Origin: Neocallimastix lanati (nom. inval.) | Lineage: Eukaryota; Neocallimastigomycota; Neocallimastigomycetes; Neocallimastigales; Neocallimastigaceae | NCBI GenBank assembly: GCA_016946835.1 | Contig: JACVTC010000028.1 | Span: forward strand, 145,001-209,000 | Direction of reading: 5' to 3' | DNA: 64,000 nt | Shown: positions 1-9,653 of the stretch, piece by piece | How positions within the stretch are numbered: the first letter of the stretch is position 1 | How the letters are laid out: each line of letters opens with the position of its first letter | Notes under the pieces: model-generated | The model's database searches: none | What the model saw: the letters and a program-made list of their open reading frames with translations, nothing else | What the model was told of the DNA's origin: nothing | Position numbers and translations under genes: made by a program

Positions 1-1584
1 ATATAAAGTACAGATTGAATAAAATAAAATAAAATAAAATAAAATAAATTGTAGAATATTCAATATAAAGTACAGATTGAATAAAATAAAATAAAATAAA
101 ATAAAATAAAATAAAATAAAATAAAATAAAATAAAATAAAATAAAATAAAATAAAATAAAATAAAATAAAATAAAATAAATTGTAGAATATTAAATATAA
201 AGTACAGATTGAATAAAATAAAATAAAATAAAATAAAATAAAATAAAATAAAATAAAATAAAATAAAATAAAATAAAATAAAATAAAATAAAATAAATTG
301 TAGAATATTCAATATAAAGTACAGATTGAATAAAATAAAATAAAATAAAATAAAATAAAATAAATTGTAGAATATTCAATATAAAGTACAGATTGAATAA
401 AATAAAATAAAATAAAATAAAATAAATTGTAGAATATTCAATATAAAGTACAGATTGAATAAAATAAAATAAAATAAAATAAAATAAAATAAAATAAAAT
501 AAAATAAAATAAAATAAAATAAAATAAAATAAAATAAAATAAAATAAAATAAAATAAAATAAAATAAAATAAAATAAAATAAAATAAAATAAAATAAAAT
601 AAAATAAAATAAAATAAAATAAAATAAAATAAAATAAAATAAAATAAAATAAAATAAAATAAAATAAAATAAAATAAAATAAAATAAAATAAAATAAAAT
701 AAAATAAAACAAATTGTAGAATATTCAATATAAAGTACAGATTGAATAAAATAAAATAAAATAAAATAAAATAAAATAAAATAAAATAAAATAAAATAAA
801 ATAAAATAAAATAAAATAAAATAAAATAAAACAAATTGTAGAATATTCAATATAAAGTACAGATTGAATAAAATAAAATAAAATAAAATAAAATAAATTG
901 TAGAATATTCAATATAAAGTACAGATTGAATAAAATAAAATAAAATAAAATAAAATAAAATAAAATAAATTGTAGAATATTCAATATAAAGTACAGATTG
1001 AATAAAATAAAATAAAATAAAATAAAATAAATTGTAGAATATTCAATATAAAGTACAGATTGAATAAAATAAAATAAAATAAAATAAAATAAATTGTAGA
1101 ATATTCAATATAAAGTACAGATTGAATAAAATAAAATAAAATAAAATAAAATAAAATAAATTGTAGAATATTCAATATAAAGTACAGATTGAATAAAATA
1201 AAATAAAATAAAATAAAATAAAATAAATTGTAGAATATTCAATATAAAGTACAGATTGAATAAAATAAAATAAAATAAAATAAAATAAAATAAAATAAAA
1301 TAAAATAAAATAAAATAAAATAAAATAAAATAAAATAAATTGTAGAATATTCAATATAAAGTACAGATTGAATAAAATAAAATAAAATAAAATAAAATAA
1401 AATAAAATAAAATAAAATAAAATAAAATAAAATAAAATAAAATAAAATAAAATAAAATAAAATAAAATAAAATAAAATAAATTGTAGAATATTCAATATA
1501 AAGTACAGATTGAATAAAATAAAATAAAATAAAATAAAATAAAATAAAATAAAATAAAATAAAATAAAATAAAATAAAATAAAT
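1..1584. repeat. Composite satellite: (TAAAA)n arrays punctuated by a fixed spacer
   Basis: Long runs of the pentamer AAAAT/TAAAA are interrupted by a nearly invariant spacer of about 35 bases starting ATTGTAGAATATTCAATAT and ending GTACAGATTGAA. I count 15 spacers with this start (near 49, 180, 298, 364, 426, 713, 836, 898, 967, 1030, 1093, 1159, 1227, 1338 and 1480) plus a partial one at the window start. Only the number of pentamers between them varies. The spacer contains the palindrome GAATATTC and an inverted repeat TTCAAT...ATTGAA around an 11-base loop. One copy (near 181) has TTAAAT instead of TTCAAT; two copies (near 713 and 836) are preceded by TAAAAC. Open frames here (FYFIL repeats) are artefacts of the pentamer. 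It is cut by the window start. Confidence 0.95.
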
Positions 1585-1935
1585 TTAAATGTAATAAAAA
1601 TATTCTATTAATGAAACCAGATAAATTTTTTTTTTTATTGAGTCTGAAAGTCATTCTAGCTCAATAGCCCTACGATTTTCAAGAATTTTTTTTTCTTTCT
1701 AAATGGAACGAAGAGGAAATTCGAGCTTAGAAATCCAATTTTTTTTAATTAATTTTTCTAAATGGGTCGAAAAAGAATTCAATTAAAGAAAATATTATTA
1801 TCTAATAATTTTTTTTTTTTTTTTTGTCAAAGTGGCTCGAAGAAGAATTCGAGCTTAGAACAACAAAATTCCTAAAAATGTCTGAACTTAATCCTTTGTT
1901 ATATTTAATCCTGTATAATACTAATTTAATGAAAC
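1585..1935 (+). repeat. Degenerate threefold repeat ahead of a gag remnant
   Basis: Three diverged copies of a motif of the form TCTAAATGGNTCGAAGAAGAA (about 1698-1731, 1757-1782 and 1830-1860) lie upstream of a gag-like reading frame, separated by T-runs. The third copy holds a perfect 7-bp inverted repeat, GCTCGAA-(6)-TTCGAGC, followed by TTAGAAC. A short phrase, TAATGAAACCA, occurs both before the first copy (near 1608) and just before the gag start (near 1926). This could be the leader or a worn long terminal repeat of the Ty3-like element next door. That is inference; no terminal TG...CA pair was established. Confidence 0.4.
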
Positions 1936-1938
1936 CAC

Positions 1939-2372
1939 AGAATGTCTTTTGATTTCAAGGAATTGAAGAAGAAACTCAAGGAAGTTGAAGTTCTTTTTAA
2001 AGAAAATTTAGATATCCAGACTCGATACTTGAATATTCAACTATGGATTGAGTTATAAAACGTAACTGATTCCCAGAAAATTTTTATCACATGTGTTCCA
2101 ACTTCCAAGGGTGCACCTAGAAAAAATTATTCAAGAATTAGAAAAGAAGGATAATGAAAATGATGAAGAATCTGACGAGGACGACGAGGATTTAGAAAGT
2201 GAAGAATCAGCAAAAACTTTATCCCTCCTTACCACCAATAGTAGAAGCTCTTGAAACATTCTACGGAATAAAAGAAGATTAATACTAATTATTTAGAGAA
2301 CTTCAAGCTTTAAAAATTTGAAAAATTAGAAAAAGATAAGCATTTCAACAAAAGATATAGGTCACTCTACAT

Positions 2373-2450
<78 letters not shown>

Positions 2451-2840
2451 AAAAAAAAAAAAAAAAAAAAAAAAACAAGTAAGCGTGTTAGACTATACCT
2501 ATACAAAATCATTACTTATTAATAATGAAAAAGCCTGGAAATGAGTATCATTGAAAGATGATATTTCCATGGAAAAAGCTTTTGGTATTGGTGAAAAATT
2601 AGATCGTTTGAGTTTTAAGCAAAGGAAGTGACAATAGAAATTCCAATGTTCAACAATTTTCTTACAATAACCATCGTTTGAATCATGGTTTTAGAAGAAA
2701 ACCAGCCGTTGAAGAACAAAAGCCTAACGATAAAGGTATTGTAATGGATGATCTAGTATCCAAAATGAGGAATCTTACTATAAAAAAATTGCTTTTTCTG
2801 TAGTGAGAAAGTTCATTATCAAACAGTAATGTCCTAAATT
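1939..2840 (+). pseudogene. Degraded Ty3/gypsy-like gag
   Basis: A short frame starts at 1939 (MSFDFKELKKKLKEVEVLF...) and stops after 38 codons. Further gag-like pieces follow in shifting frames: an acidic stretch near 2150-2230 (NDEESDEDDEDLESEES), then after an (AAAT)n/poly-A insertion at 2378-2475 a segment near 2630-2780 with SYNNHRLNHGFRRKPAVEEQ. Near 2790 comes CFFCSEKVH, which matches the C-X2-C-X4-H start of a retroviral-type zinc knuckle; the last Cys is shifted out of frame. At least four stops or frameshifts are present. The order acidic segment, basic segment, zinc knuckle is typical of Gag. Assignment to Ty3 rather than another LTR family rests on the Ty3 pol remnant elsewhere in the window and is weak. 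Confidence 0.5.
2378..2475 (+). repeat. (AAAT)n followed by poly-A
   Basis: About 17 tandem AAAT/TAAA units run directly into a 26-base A-run. They interrupt the gag remnant. A microsatellite grown from a poly-A tail would look like this. Confidence 0.9.
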
Positions 2841-2848
2841 CTGAAAAA

Positions 2849-3136
2849 TCATATATAACCAAGATGAAATAATTTATTGAGAATATTGCAGAAAGGAACA
2901 GAGTCGTAGACCTTTTTAAGACCAAGAAAGGCTACATAAGTAAATATACCTTTAAATTTTCTTTTTATTATTATAGTAACGATTCTATTATATTCACTAT
3001 TATTAATATTAGTATTTCCATTTTTACTATCAATACTATTATTATTATTAACAATATTTTTGCTATTGATATTATTATTAATTTTACATATTTCGATACT
3101 ACTATCAGAATCAGTACTTGATTCTATATTATTCAT
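2849..3136 (-). pseudogene. LINE fragments: Asn-rich segment joined to a reverse transcriptase piece
   Basis: An open frame of 95 codons has two parts. The first, beginning MNNIESSTDSDSSIE, is Asn/Ser/Asp-rich and closely resembles the start of the frame at 45262 on the + strand (MNNIESGTDSDNSNE). The second (KFKGIFTYVAFLGLKKVYDS) is reverse transcriptase motif A, matching KYQGKFTYLVFLDLKKAYES of LINE copy C but with the catalytic Asp replaced by Gly. In LINE copy D the Asn-rich segment lies after the reverse transcriptase, so the order here suggests two fragments brought together. Not an expressed gene as far as can be seen. Confidence 0.6.
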
Positions 3137-3148
3137 ACCTATGACAAC

Positions 3149-4127
3149 ATTTTTTTTTTTTTTTTTTTAGACTTAGAAAAAATTTTATTTAATTTATAAT
3201 AATAATAAAATTACATGATTTTAATAAAAAAAAAAAAAAAATAAAAATACATGAAATGAAATATTATATTTTATATAAATTATAAAAGTGTGTTAGAAGC
3301 AATAGTTTCTAAACTTTTCCCATTCATCGATGATAACACCACGTCCATTATTGTGAGTAATAATTTCATTATTAGTGTTATCAAACGAATCTGTATCGGA
3401 TCTTTCAGCGGGAGGTGAAAATCCATGCCTTATCATTTAGACCTCGACGGTCTTAACAACAGTAGATTCAATAGATTCAACGGAATATACCATTTTCATC
3501 ATCAATCTAAAAGATCGACAAATTAATGGTTATTACGTTTGTTAGAAACTCCAGCAATCCCCTCAAAATACAGAACAGTCGAAAATATTGATAACTAATT
3601 GTCTTTTTTTTCTCACATCATTAAGTTTAATTTTTTTTTTTTATTTCATATATTGAACGCCCGCTAAGAAGAGCACTCAATATAAAATAATAAATATTAT
3701 TATCATAATCCTTTTCTTAATCTAAAGAAACATTCAAGGATTTTTGTTCAATTATCATTGCAAACTTTAAAAAAGAGATCATCTAGAAAAGGTAAAGATT
3801 TATTTCTGTAATTTTCCAATTCTTTACAGGCAAAGATCCAGTGAGAAAAGCTAGGTACACTAATACCACGACATGAGCAACATTTAGGGCAATCATCTGA
3901 AACGATTTTTTTTTTTTTTTTTTTTTTAATGGAAATACTAATGTCAAATTTAAAAACGCACCTAATTTGAGAAATCCAAAAGAATCCCAATTGATATTTA
4001 GGATATAGAAATGTTAAGTTTTTGATTTCTGAAATAAATCCAAAATCATTCTCCTTGTAAATAATTGCCTTTTTTAGCTTTTGAGGGTTTGATGACATCT
4101 CTTTCCCAATAAAACTTTTTTTATTTT

Positions 4128-4166
<39 letters not shown>

Positions 4167-5140
4167 ATTTAATGTCTTATCCAAAGTCCTTGATTCTTTA
4201 GTCCATGAGTAATGTGACATAGTAGAAATATTATTAGTGAGATGATTAATAATATATGATGAGTTTTTCCATTTTCTAAAGCAGTGTAATTGAGATATAA
4301 CATAGATAGCTGAATGAGGAGGTATTCTCAATTCACTAGTAGTAAGATCATAGAGACTACCATAAGAATTAAAAGATTTAAATTCATAATTCCAAAGAAG
4401 TCCTCTATTAATAATTTTATGAACTGTAGATCATCTGCTCTTATTTGAACCAAAGAGAGGAGCATAATATAAAAACAAGACTAAGAATAAAGGAAATTAA
4501 AACATATTTCTTCAATAGGAGAGGAATAGATTTATTAATAAGAAATTGAAAGTACGAATTTAACTTGACATTTAAATTACTGTTTAATTTGAATTGTATA
4601 GGTTTCAATGATAAAGATTCATCAAAAGGAATACCAAGATAGGTTTGTTTTAGGTAATTTGTTACTACCAATAAAGAAAGAATGGATCTTCGAAATTTAT
4701 CGGTTTAACAAAAGTTAATCGGTTTTACAACAAGAGTAGCACACTTATTAATTCCAAAAGTCATTTCATTTTTAATAGCCCATTCATGAACTTTATTCAA
4801 AATTTTCTTTAAGAGCTTGTTTAGATGGAGCAACTAAAACAATATCATCCGCAAAAAGTCCACTACAACAATATTGAAAATATAAATATACACCATACTT
4901 ATCACAATTATCCAGTACATCATTAATGAACAAATTGAATAAAATAGGAGATAGAGGGCATCCTTGTCTAACACCACAATTAATTGAAAAATTATTCTGA
5001 GAGATTACCATTAAAAAAGGTACGAGCTTTAGAGGATAGATAAAGGTTCCTTAACTTTAATTCCTAAGTTATATAATTTGGTCAAAATATTAAAGATAGG
5101 TATTGAATCATAGGCTTTTTTAAGATCTAGAAAAGCATGA
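3149..5140 (-). mobile_element. LINE copy A, decayed, 5' end lost
   Basis: On the - strand this element ends in a poly-A tail (T-run at 3149-3167). Going upstream, 3300-3600 holds pieces of the element's C-terminal tail (EFLTNVITI, related to EFLTSAIPI of copy C). 3748-3920 encodes the zinc-finger region (DDCPKCCSCRG...FSHWIFAC). 4150-4330 encodes WTKESRTLDK and its surroundings, and 4793-5011 reverse transcriptase motifs B and C (GVRQGCPLSPILFNLF, FADDIVLVAPS). 5040-5140 runs back through the motif A region (FLDLKKAYDS). Stops and shifts separate the pieces, and two A-runs have expanded inside the coding part (T-runs at 3908-3927 and 4134-4163), giving poly-Lys. Copy B interrupts or abuts it at 5141. 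Confidence 0.8.
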
Positions 5141-5765
5141 TTTTTTTTTTTTTTTTTTAGATTAGGAAGAGAATACATTTCCAGTGCTTTATTTAATAAA
5201 TTAAAATATTTTTATGTATTACATTTAATAAAAAAAATACATTATATAAATAAAAGATAAAAAAAAAAATAAAATATAATATATGTAAAAGATTAAGTAA
5301 AACAAACAAACAAAAAAAAAAAAAAAATAAAATTAAACATAAACAAATTTTAATTAATCAAAGAAAATTTAATGTAATAAAGAATGAAAAATAAGTTCAA
5401 AAGTTAAAAAAAATTTCTGTGTGATGTATATTATGTGCAGTAACATGATCACCAGTTAAATCCAAAATAATAAAACAAAGAAGTTGACATCTTTAAAATA
5501 GAGAGTGTGGTAACCAGAAAGATCATCAAAAGTTGAATTATTTACTATAGGTTCTGTGTTCGGAACTGTGCTGGTGCTGTTAGTAAATATGTATTGATGA
5601 GAATTAATAGGATTTCTAACTGCACTATTCCTTTGCCATATCTTTACGACGTCGGTGTTCTTGGTATTGAAAGTATTTTTGAAACCTCTCAAAAAGTAAC
5701 TCAAGAGAGCTAATGATGATCGGTATTATATTAACAAGATATTCCTAAAGCCCCATAATATAAGA
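5141..5765 (-). mobile_element. LINE copy B, 3' end only (5'-truncated)
   Basis: This element begins on the + strand with a T-run (5141-5158, its poly-A tail) followed by AGATTAGGAAGAGAATACAT, nearly the same 3' terminus as copy C (AGACAGGGAAGAGAATACAC). The 5456-5704 frame encodes the last part of the LINE protein: YFLRGFKNTFNTKNTDVVKI aligns with LLFDRYCKIPNLSKSVDVVL in copy C. Everything upstream is missing, as expected of a truncated LINE insertion. The bases just before its T-run (AGAAAAGCATGA, in copy A sequence) recur with one change after its far end (AGAAAAGCAAGA, 5763-5774), a likely target-site duplication. Confidence 0.75.
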
Positions 5766-5770
5766 AAAGC

Positions 5771-5806
<36 letters not shown>

Positions 5807-5999
5807 CAGGGAAGAGAATACACTTCCAAAACTTTATTAATTTTATTTTAAAAAATACATGTAGGTGAAAAGTACATTTTAAATTAAAAAATAAAAAATT
5901 TAAAAAAAATAAAAAAAAATAAAAAAGCTCGAAAATACTATGGATTTCGGCAAGTTGTACTATGCGGGAATTTTTCCCTTCCTAACAAATAAAAAAAGA

Positions 6000-6400
6000 A
6001 ATAAAACCTAGAAGTAACATCTTTAAAATAGATAGTGTGGTGTCCACTAAACTCTCCCTGGATTCATCATTTATTGAAGTACTAGGGCAAGATTCATCCT
6101 TCGTAGAAATAGATGACGATCCTGTATTATCATTATGCCTTATCAGTACGACGTCGACGCTCTTGGATAAGTTTGGTATTTTGCAATACCTATCAAATAA
6201 TAGCTCAAACGAACTACTAATGATAGGTATTGCACTTGTTAAGAATTCCGCCAAGCCCACAATTTTTGGAACAGGTGACTCAGATGAACCTTTGAAAAGT
6301 AGTTCATTTAATTGTTTCTGTTCCCCACTATCGAAATGTAGCTCATTTAAAACTAAAGTCCCACCAAGAAGGAACAAGTATATATAATGATTGAATATAA
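6000..6400 (-). pseudogene. LINE C-terminal tail domain (copy C), shifted frame
   Basis: Overlapping the end of the reverse transcriptase frame, a second - strand frame (long open stretch 5982-6482) encodes LLGGTLVLNELHFDSGEQ and on through LAEFLTSAIPI and SKSVDVVLIRHND to a Ser/Asp-rich stretch and a hydrophobic end. Only the part downstream of about 6400 has counterparts in the other LINE copies (A, B and D), so the first third of that open stretch is a shadow. I infer that the original protein ran through both frames and that a single-base indel near 6370-6390 separates them. The tail has no domain I recognise. Confidence 0.6.
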
Positions 6401-8481
6401 TCTTCAAAATTAGAAATAGAGTCATAGGAAGAAAGAGGATTAAACGCTCTAATCTTCCTAAGGAATAAAACATAGAGATCATCGATGAAATTTAAAGAAT
6501 TCCATCTAAAAGATGCAAGAGCATTGCATTTAAAAATCCAATATTCAAAAGATTGTTTATCTTCGCCACAACAGGGGCAAGACTTGGGACAATCTTCTGA
6601 AACTCTACCCATTCTAATAGCAATAGTAGTATTGTATTTATAACCACAGCGTAAACGTATAATCCACGAAAACCCTAAGTTGAATTAGGGATATTTTAAG
6701 CTAAGCATAATTATAGCTTTATTGTTTGAGAACTTATTACAATCGTAATTTTGACCTTTAATACCTTGAAATTTGGAAACTGATTTCCAGTAACGTTCTA
6801 AAATATCTTCATATTTTTCACTTTTATATTTTTTGATTTTTTTATACAGTGTTCTAGATTCTTTGGTCCAGGAATAATAAGGCATTTTGGGAATAGATTT
6901 AATAAGATCCTTTATAATACAGTTTGATTTACTCCATTTTGCAAATGATTTAATCTGTAAGGCTGCGCAGACACCAGCAATAGGAGGAATGCTTAGATCT
7001 CGAGATAAAGCATAAGTACTCATAGTAGAATTATGTCTAATATAGTCATTGTCTTCTGAACTTGTTTTACCATTTTTAGAGAATGAGCCGATACACCAAA
7101 ATAGACCAGTATTAATTAATGTTTGAATTCTGGCCGTTCTAGATTTGTTTGAACCAAGTAAAGGAGAATAATAAATTACTTTACTAATAACAAAGGATTG
7201 AAGAACTTTTTTCTTGTATGCAATAGGGATAAGTTTATTTGAGAAGAAATGTGTAAATGAAAGAAGGGATTTTCTAACTTTAAAATGCATGTGAGATATA
7301 ATGTGTTCTAGTAAGAGATCATCAGAAAAAGGAATACCAAGATAAATATAACTAGACACTTTAGGAATAGCATTCATTCCTAAATAGAAGGTTGGGTCAC
7401 TATAGTTTGGAGGAGATTGGAAGTTCATTGGTTTTATAACCATAGTTGCACATTTTTCAATACCAAAAGTCATTTCATTTAAATTAGCCCATCTATGTAC
7501 CTTTTTTAATAATTTTTCTAAGTTTTTTGCACTTGGAGCAATGAGAACAACATCATCAGCAAAGAGTCCACCACAACACTTTTTTCTTCCAATATTAACA
7601 CCATACTTTTCACAGTCATTTAATATATCATTGATGAATAAATTGAATAAGATCGGTGATAATGGACAACCTTGACGAACACCTCTTTTAATAGGAAATT
7701 CATTTGATAACATTGAAGCAAATCGAGCACGAGCTTTAGATGAAGTATATAAATTACATAGAAAATCAAAACATTTACCACGTACTCCATAATGATATAA
7801 TTTAGTAAGAATGTTAAAAATAGGAACTGACTCATAAGCTTTTTTAAGATCTAAAAAGACTAAATATGTGAATTTTCCTTGATATTTTCTTCTTTGGCAT
7901 ATTTCTCTAATGGAAATGAATAAACTAATGCATTCTTCACGGTTGCGAAAACCAAATTGTTCAGGTCTAATGAAATTGTGTGACAGTGCGTAAGTAGATA
8001 TTCTATCTGTTATAATTTTTGAAATGATTTTCAGTTCAACATTAATGAGAGAAATACCTCGATAATTACTACAATCTGATAGGTCACTTTTCTTAGGGAT
8101 TGATACAATAGAAGCTGAGTTCCATTTTTTAGGAAAAGACCCATTCCATATTTTATTAAAGATCAATTTAAGACACTTTCCAGCAGCAGGATGTGTTTCT
8201 AATAATTCTTCATTGCAAAACAGAGCTTTGTAGAATTCAATCGGGATACCATCGGGGCCGGGTGCTTTGTTGTTTTTCATAGATGAAATAGTTTTTTTAA
8301 TATCGTCAATCGTAATGGGATCGTTGATATTCCAGGTAGAGGATCTAAGACTAATATTCCTTAAAGCATGGATCCAGAAGTTGCGATTAAGGCTGTGACC
8401 TGAGGGATCAGAAGCTAGATCTTTATAATATTCAGCCCATCTATCTAATTGTTTAGTAAGAGAGATAATATCTTGACCTCA
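6343..8481 (-). pseudogene. LINE reverse transcriptase with zinc finger, one nonsense codon
   Basis: This is one continuous - strand frame from about 8481 to 6343, broken only by a TAA at 6682-6684. The first Met in it is at 8280, but the frame is open and LINE-like upstream of that (WAEYYKDLASDPSGHS), so 8280 is not the true start. Counting from that Met, reverse transcriptase motifs are KAPGPDGIP (5-13), motif A FLDLKKAYES (142-151, Asp144), motif B GVRQGCPLSP (200-209) and motif C FADD (240-243); the catalytic aspartates are all present. After the stop the same frame continues (GFSWIIRLRCGYKYN) into a zinc-finger-like segment, CPCCGEDKQSFEYWIFKC, where the usual His (H in copy A, SHWIFAC) is Tyr. 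Copy D reads PEY where this copy reads P-stop-F, consistent with GAA to TAA. N-terminal domains are missing. Confidence 0.85.
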
Positions 8482-8517
8482 ATTTTTTTTTTTAGACAGG
8501 GAAGATCTTGACCTCAA
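8470..8517 (-). mobile_element. 22-bp ultra-short LINE insertion with 13-bp target-site duplication
   Basis: The 13-mer ATCTTGACCTCAA occurs at 8470-8482 and again at 8505-8517. Between the copies are 22 bases (8483-8504): eleven T then AGACAGGGAAG, which is exactly the tail and 3' terminus of LINE copy C (T-run then AGACAGGGAAG at 5804-5814). The duplicated 13-mer is itself LINE coding sequence (the frame reads GQDI there). So this is a LINE copy truncated to 11 bases plus tail, inserted in the 5' part of another LINE. Confidence 0.9.
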
Positions 8518-8537
8518 TAATTAAAGGAAAGCAAGAT

Positions 8538-8822
8538 AAAATTAAATAAATAAATAAATAAATAAAAAAATAAATAAATAAATAAATAAATAAATAAATA
8601 TATAAAAATTAAATAAAAATTTTAAATAAAAACTTTTTTTACTATTATTTTTTAAAAAAACTGTTTATTATATTTATTATATTTATTATTAATTATATTA
8701 TTATTATTACTTTTATACAAGAATTATATATATATATATATTATATTTATTTTATTATGTAATCAATTTTTTATATTTTAATGCAAATATTGTTTTAGTA
8801 TTATTACTATGGAATATATATA

Positions 8823-8878
<56 letters not shown>

Positions 8879-9653
8879 TTTCTTTAATACTTTTTTCAAC
8901 TTTTTAAAAATAAAAAAAAATATATATATATATCTTTGAAGATTTAATTTATAATTAGTTCTATATTCTAATCCTATTACTATAATTATATAATTATATA
9001 TTAATATATTAATAAGTATATCAAAAGTTAATATATAACTTTACAACTTTATATTTTTTTTATAATAGCACATCTAATTAATTATTACTATTATATATAT
9101 ATATAAAGTTCTTTCTCTTTTAATTATTTGTACTAAACAAATAATGAAGTTTTTTTCAAATTTATTTTAATTTTAATCAAAAAGTATATATAAAAAAATC
9201 CCTATATTATTATTACTATTATTATTATTTAAAACAATAATAATAATAATAATCCTTTAGAGATCAAAATGAAATAAAATTTTTATTATTAGAATTATCT
9301 TTATTATTGTTAAAAAATTATAATTATATATCAATTTTTCATTTAATTATATATAACCATAATTATAAATATATATTTTTACTTTTTTTTTTTTTTTTTT
9401 TTTATATTTTTGTTTTTAATTTTTAGTTTTTGTTTTTTGTTTTTTGTTTTGTGCTTTGTTTTTTTATCCTTTACTTCCCAATTTTTTAACTTTTTATTTT
9501 TATTTTTATTTTTTAGTTTTATTTAATTTCATTAATTATATATATATATATATAATATAATAGATGCTGCTATTTATTATATTATTTCTTGAATTATTTG
9601 ATAATTTTTTAATTCTCTTTTTTTTTTTTTTTTTATTTTTATTTTTTTTTTTT
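8538..9653. other. Intergenic, simple-sequence DNA
   Basis: No gene seen. It holds (AAAT)n at about 8546-8600, a 50-base T-run near 8826-8876, several (TA)n tracts and shorter T-runs up to the stop of the PSP1-domain gene. Confidence 0.8.

Larger units (their letters stand above)
5766..8537 (-). mobile_element. LINE copy C with target-site duplication
   Basis: The element body is 5776-8527 on the - strand, flanked by the 10-bp direct repeat AAAGCAAGAT (5766-5775 and 8528-8537). The T-run at 5775-5803 is its poly-A tail. The 3' untranslated part (about 5804-6000) is A/T-rich. The body carries the reverse transcriptase and zinc-finger frame (6343-8481) and a C-terminal tail in another frame (6000-6400). 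It is 5'-truncated: no endonuclease or ORF1 is present. A tiny second LINE insertion sits near its 5' end (8483-8504). It is the best preserved of the four LINE copies here. Confidence 0.88.

Noticed and set aside
191..1496. Long - strand frames made of FYFIL repeats
   Set aside because: Pure translation of the TAAAA pentamer; the frame shifts with each spacer and no coding signal exists.
1..1584. CRISPR-like array
   Set aside because: Constant units alternate with variable-length pentamer runs, not with unique spacers, and the genome is eukaryotic.
6037..6387. 116-codon + strand frame starting MVSTKLSLDSSF
   Set aside because: Antisense shadow of the LINE tail; no family resemblance.
5982..6482. 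166-codon - strand frame as a complete gene
   Set aside because: Its first third overlaps the zinc-finger frame of the LINE and has no counterpart elsewhere; only the later part matches tails of other LINE copies, so it is annotated as LINE tail.
7620..7835. 71-codon - strand frame inside the LINE
   Set aside because: Out-of-frame shadow of the reverse transcriptase.
8823..8876. 50-base T-run as a LINE tail
   Set aside because: No LINE 3' terminus follows it and no target duplication is visible; runs of this kind are common here.
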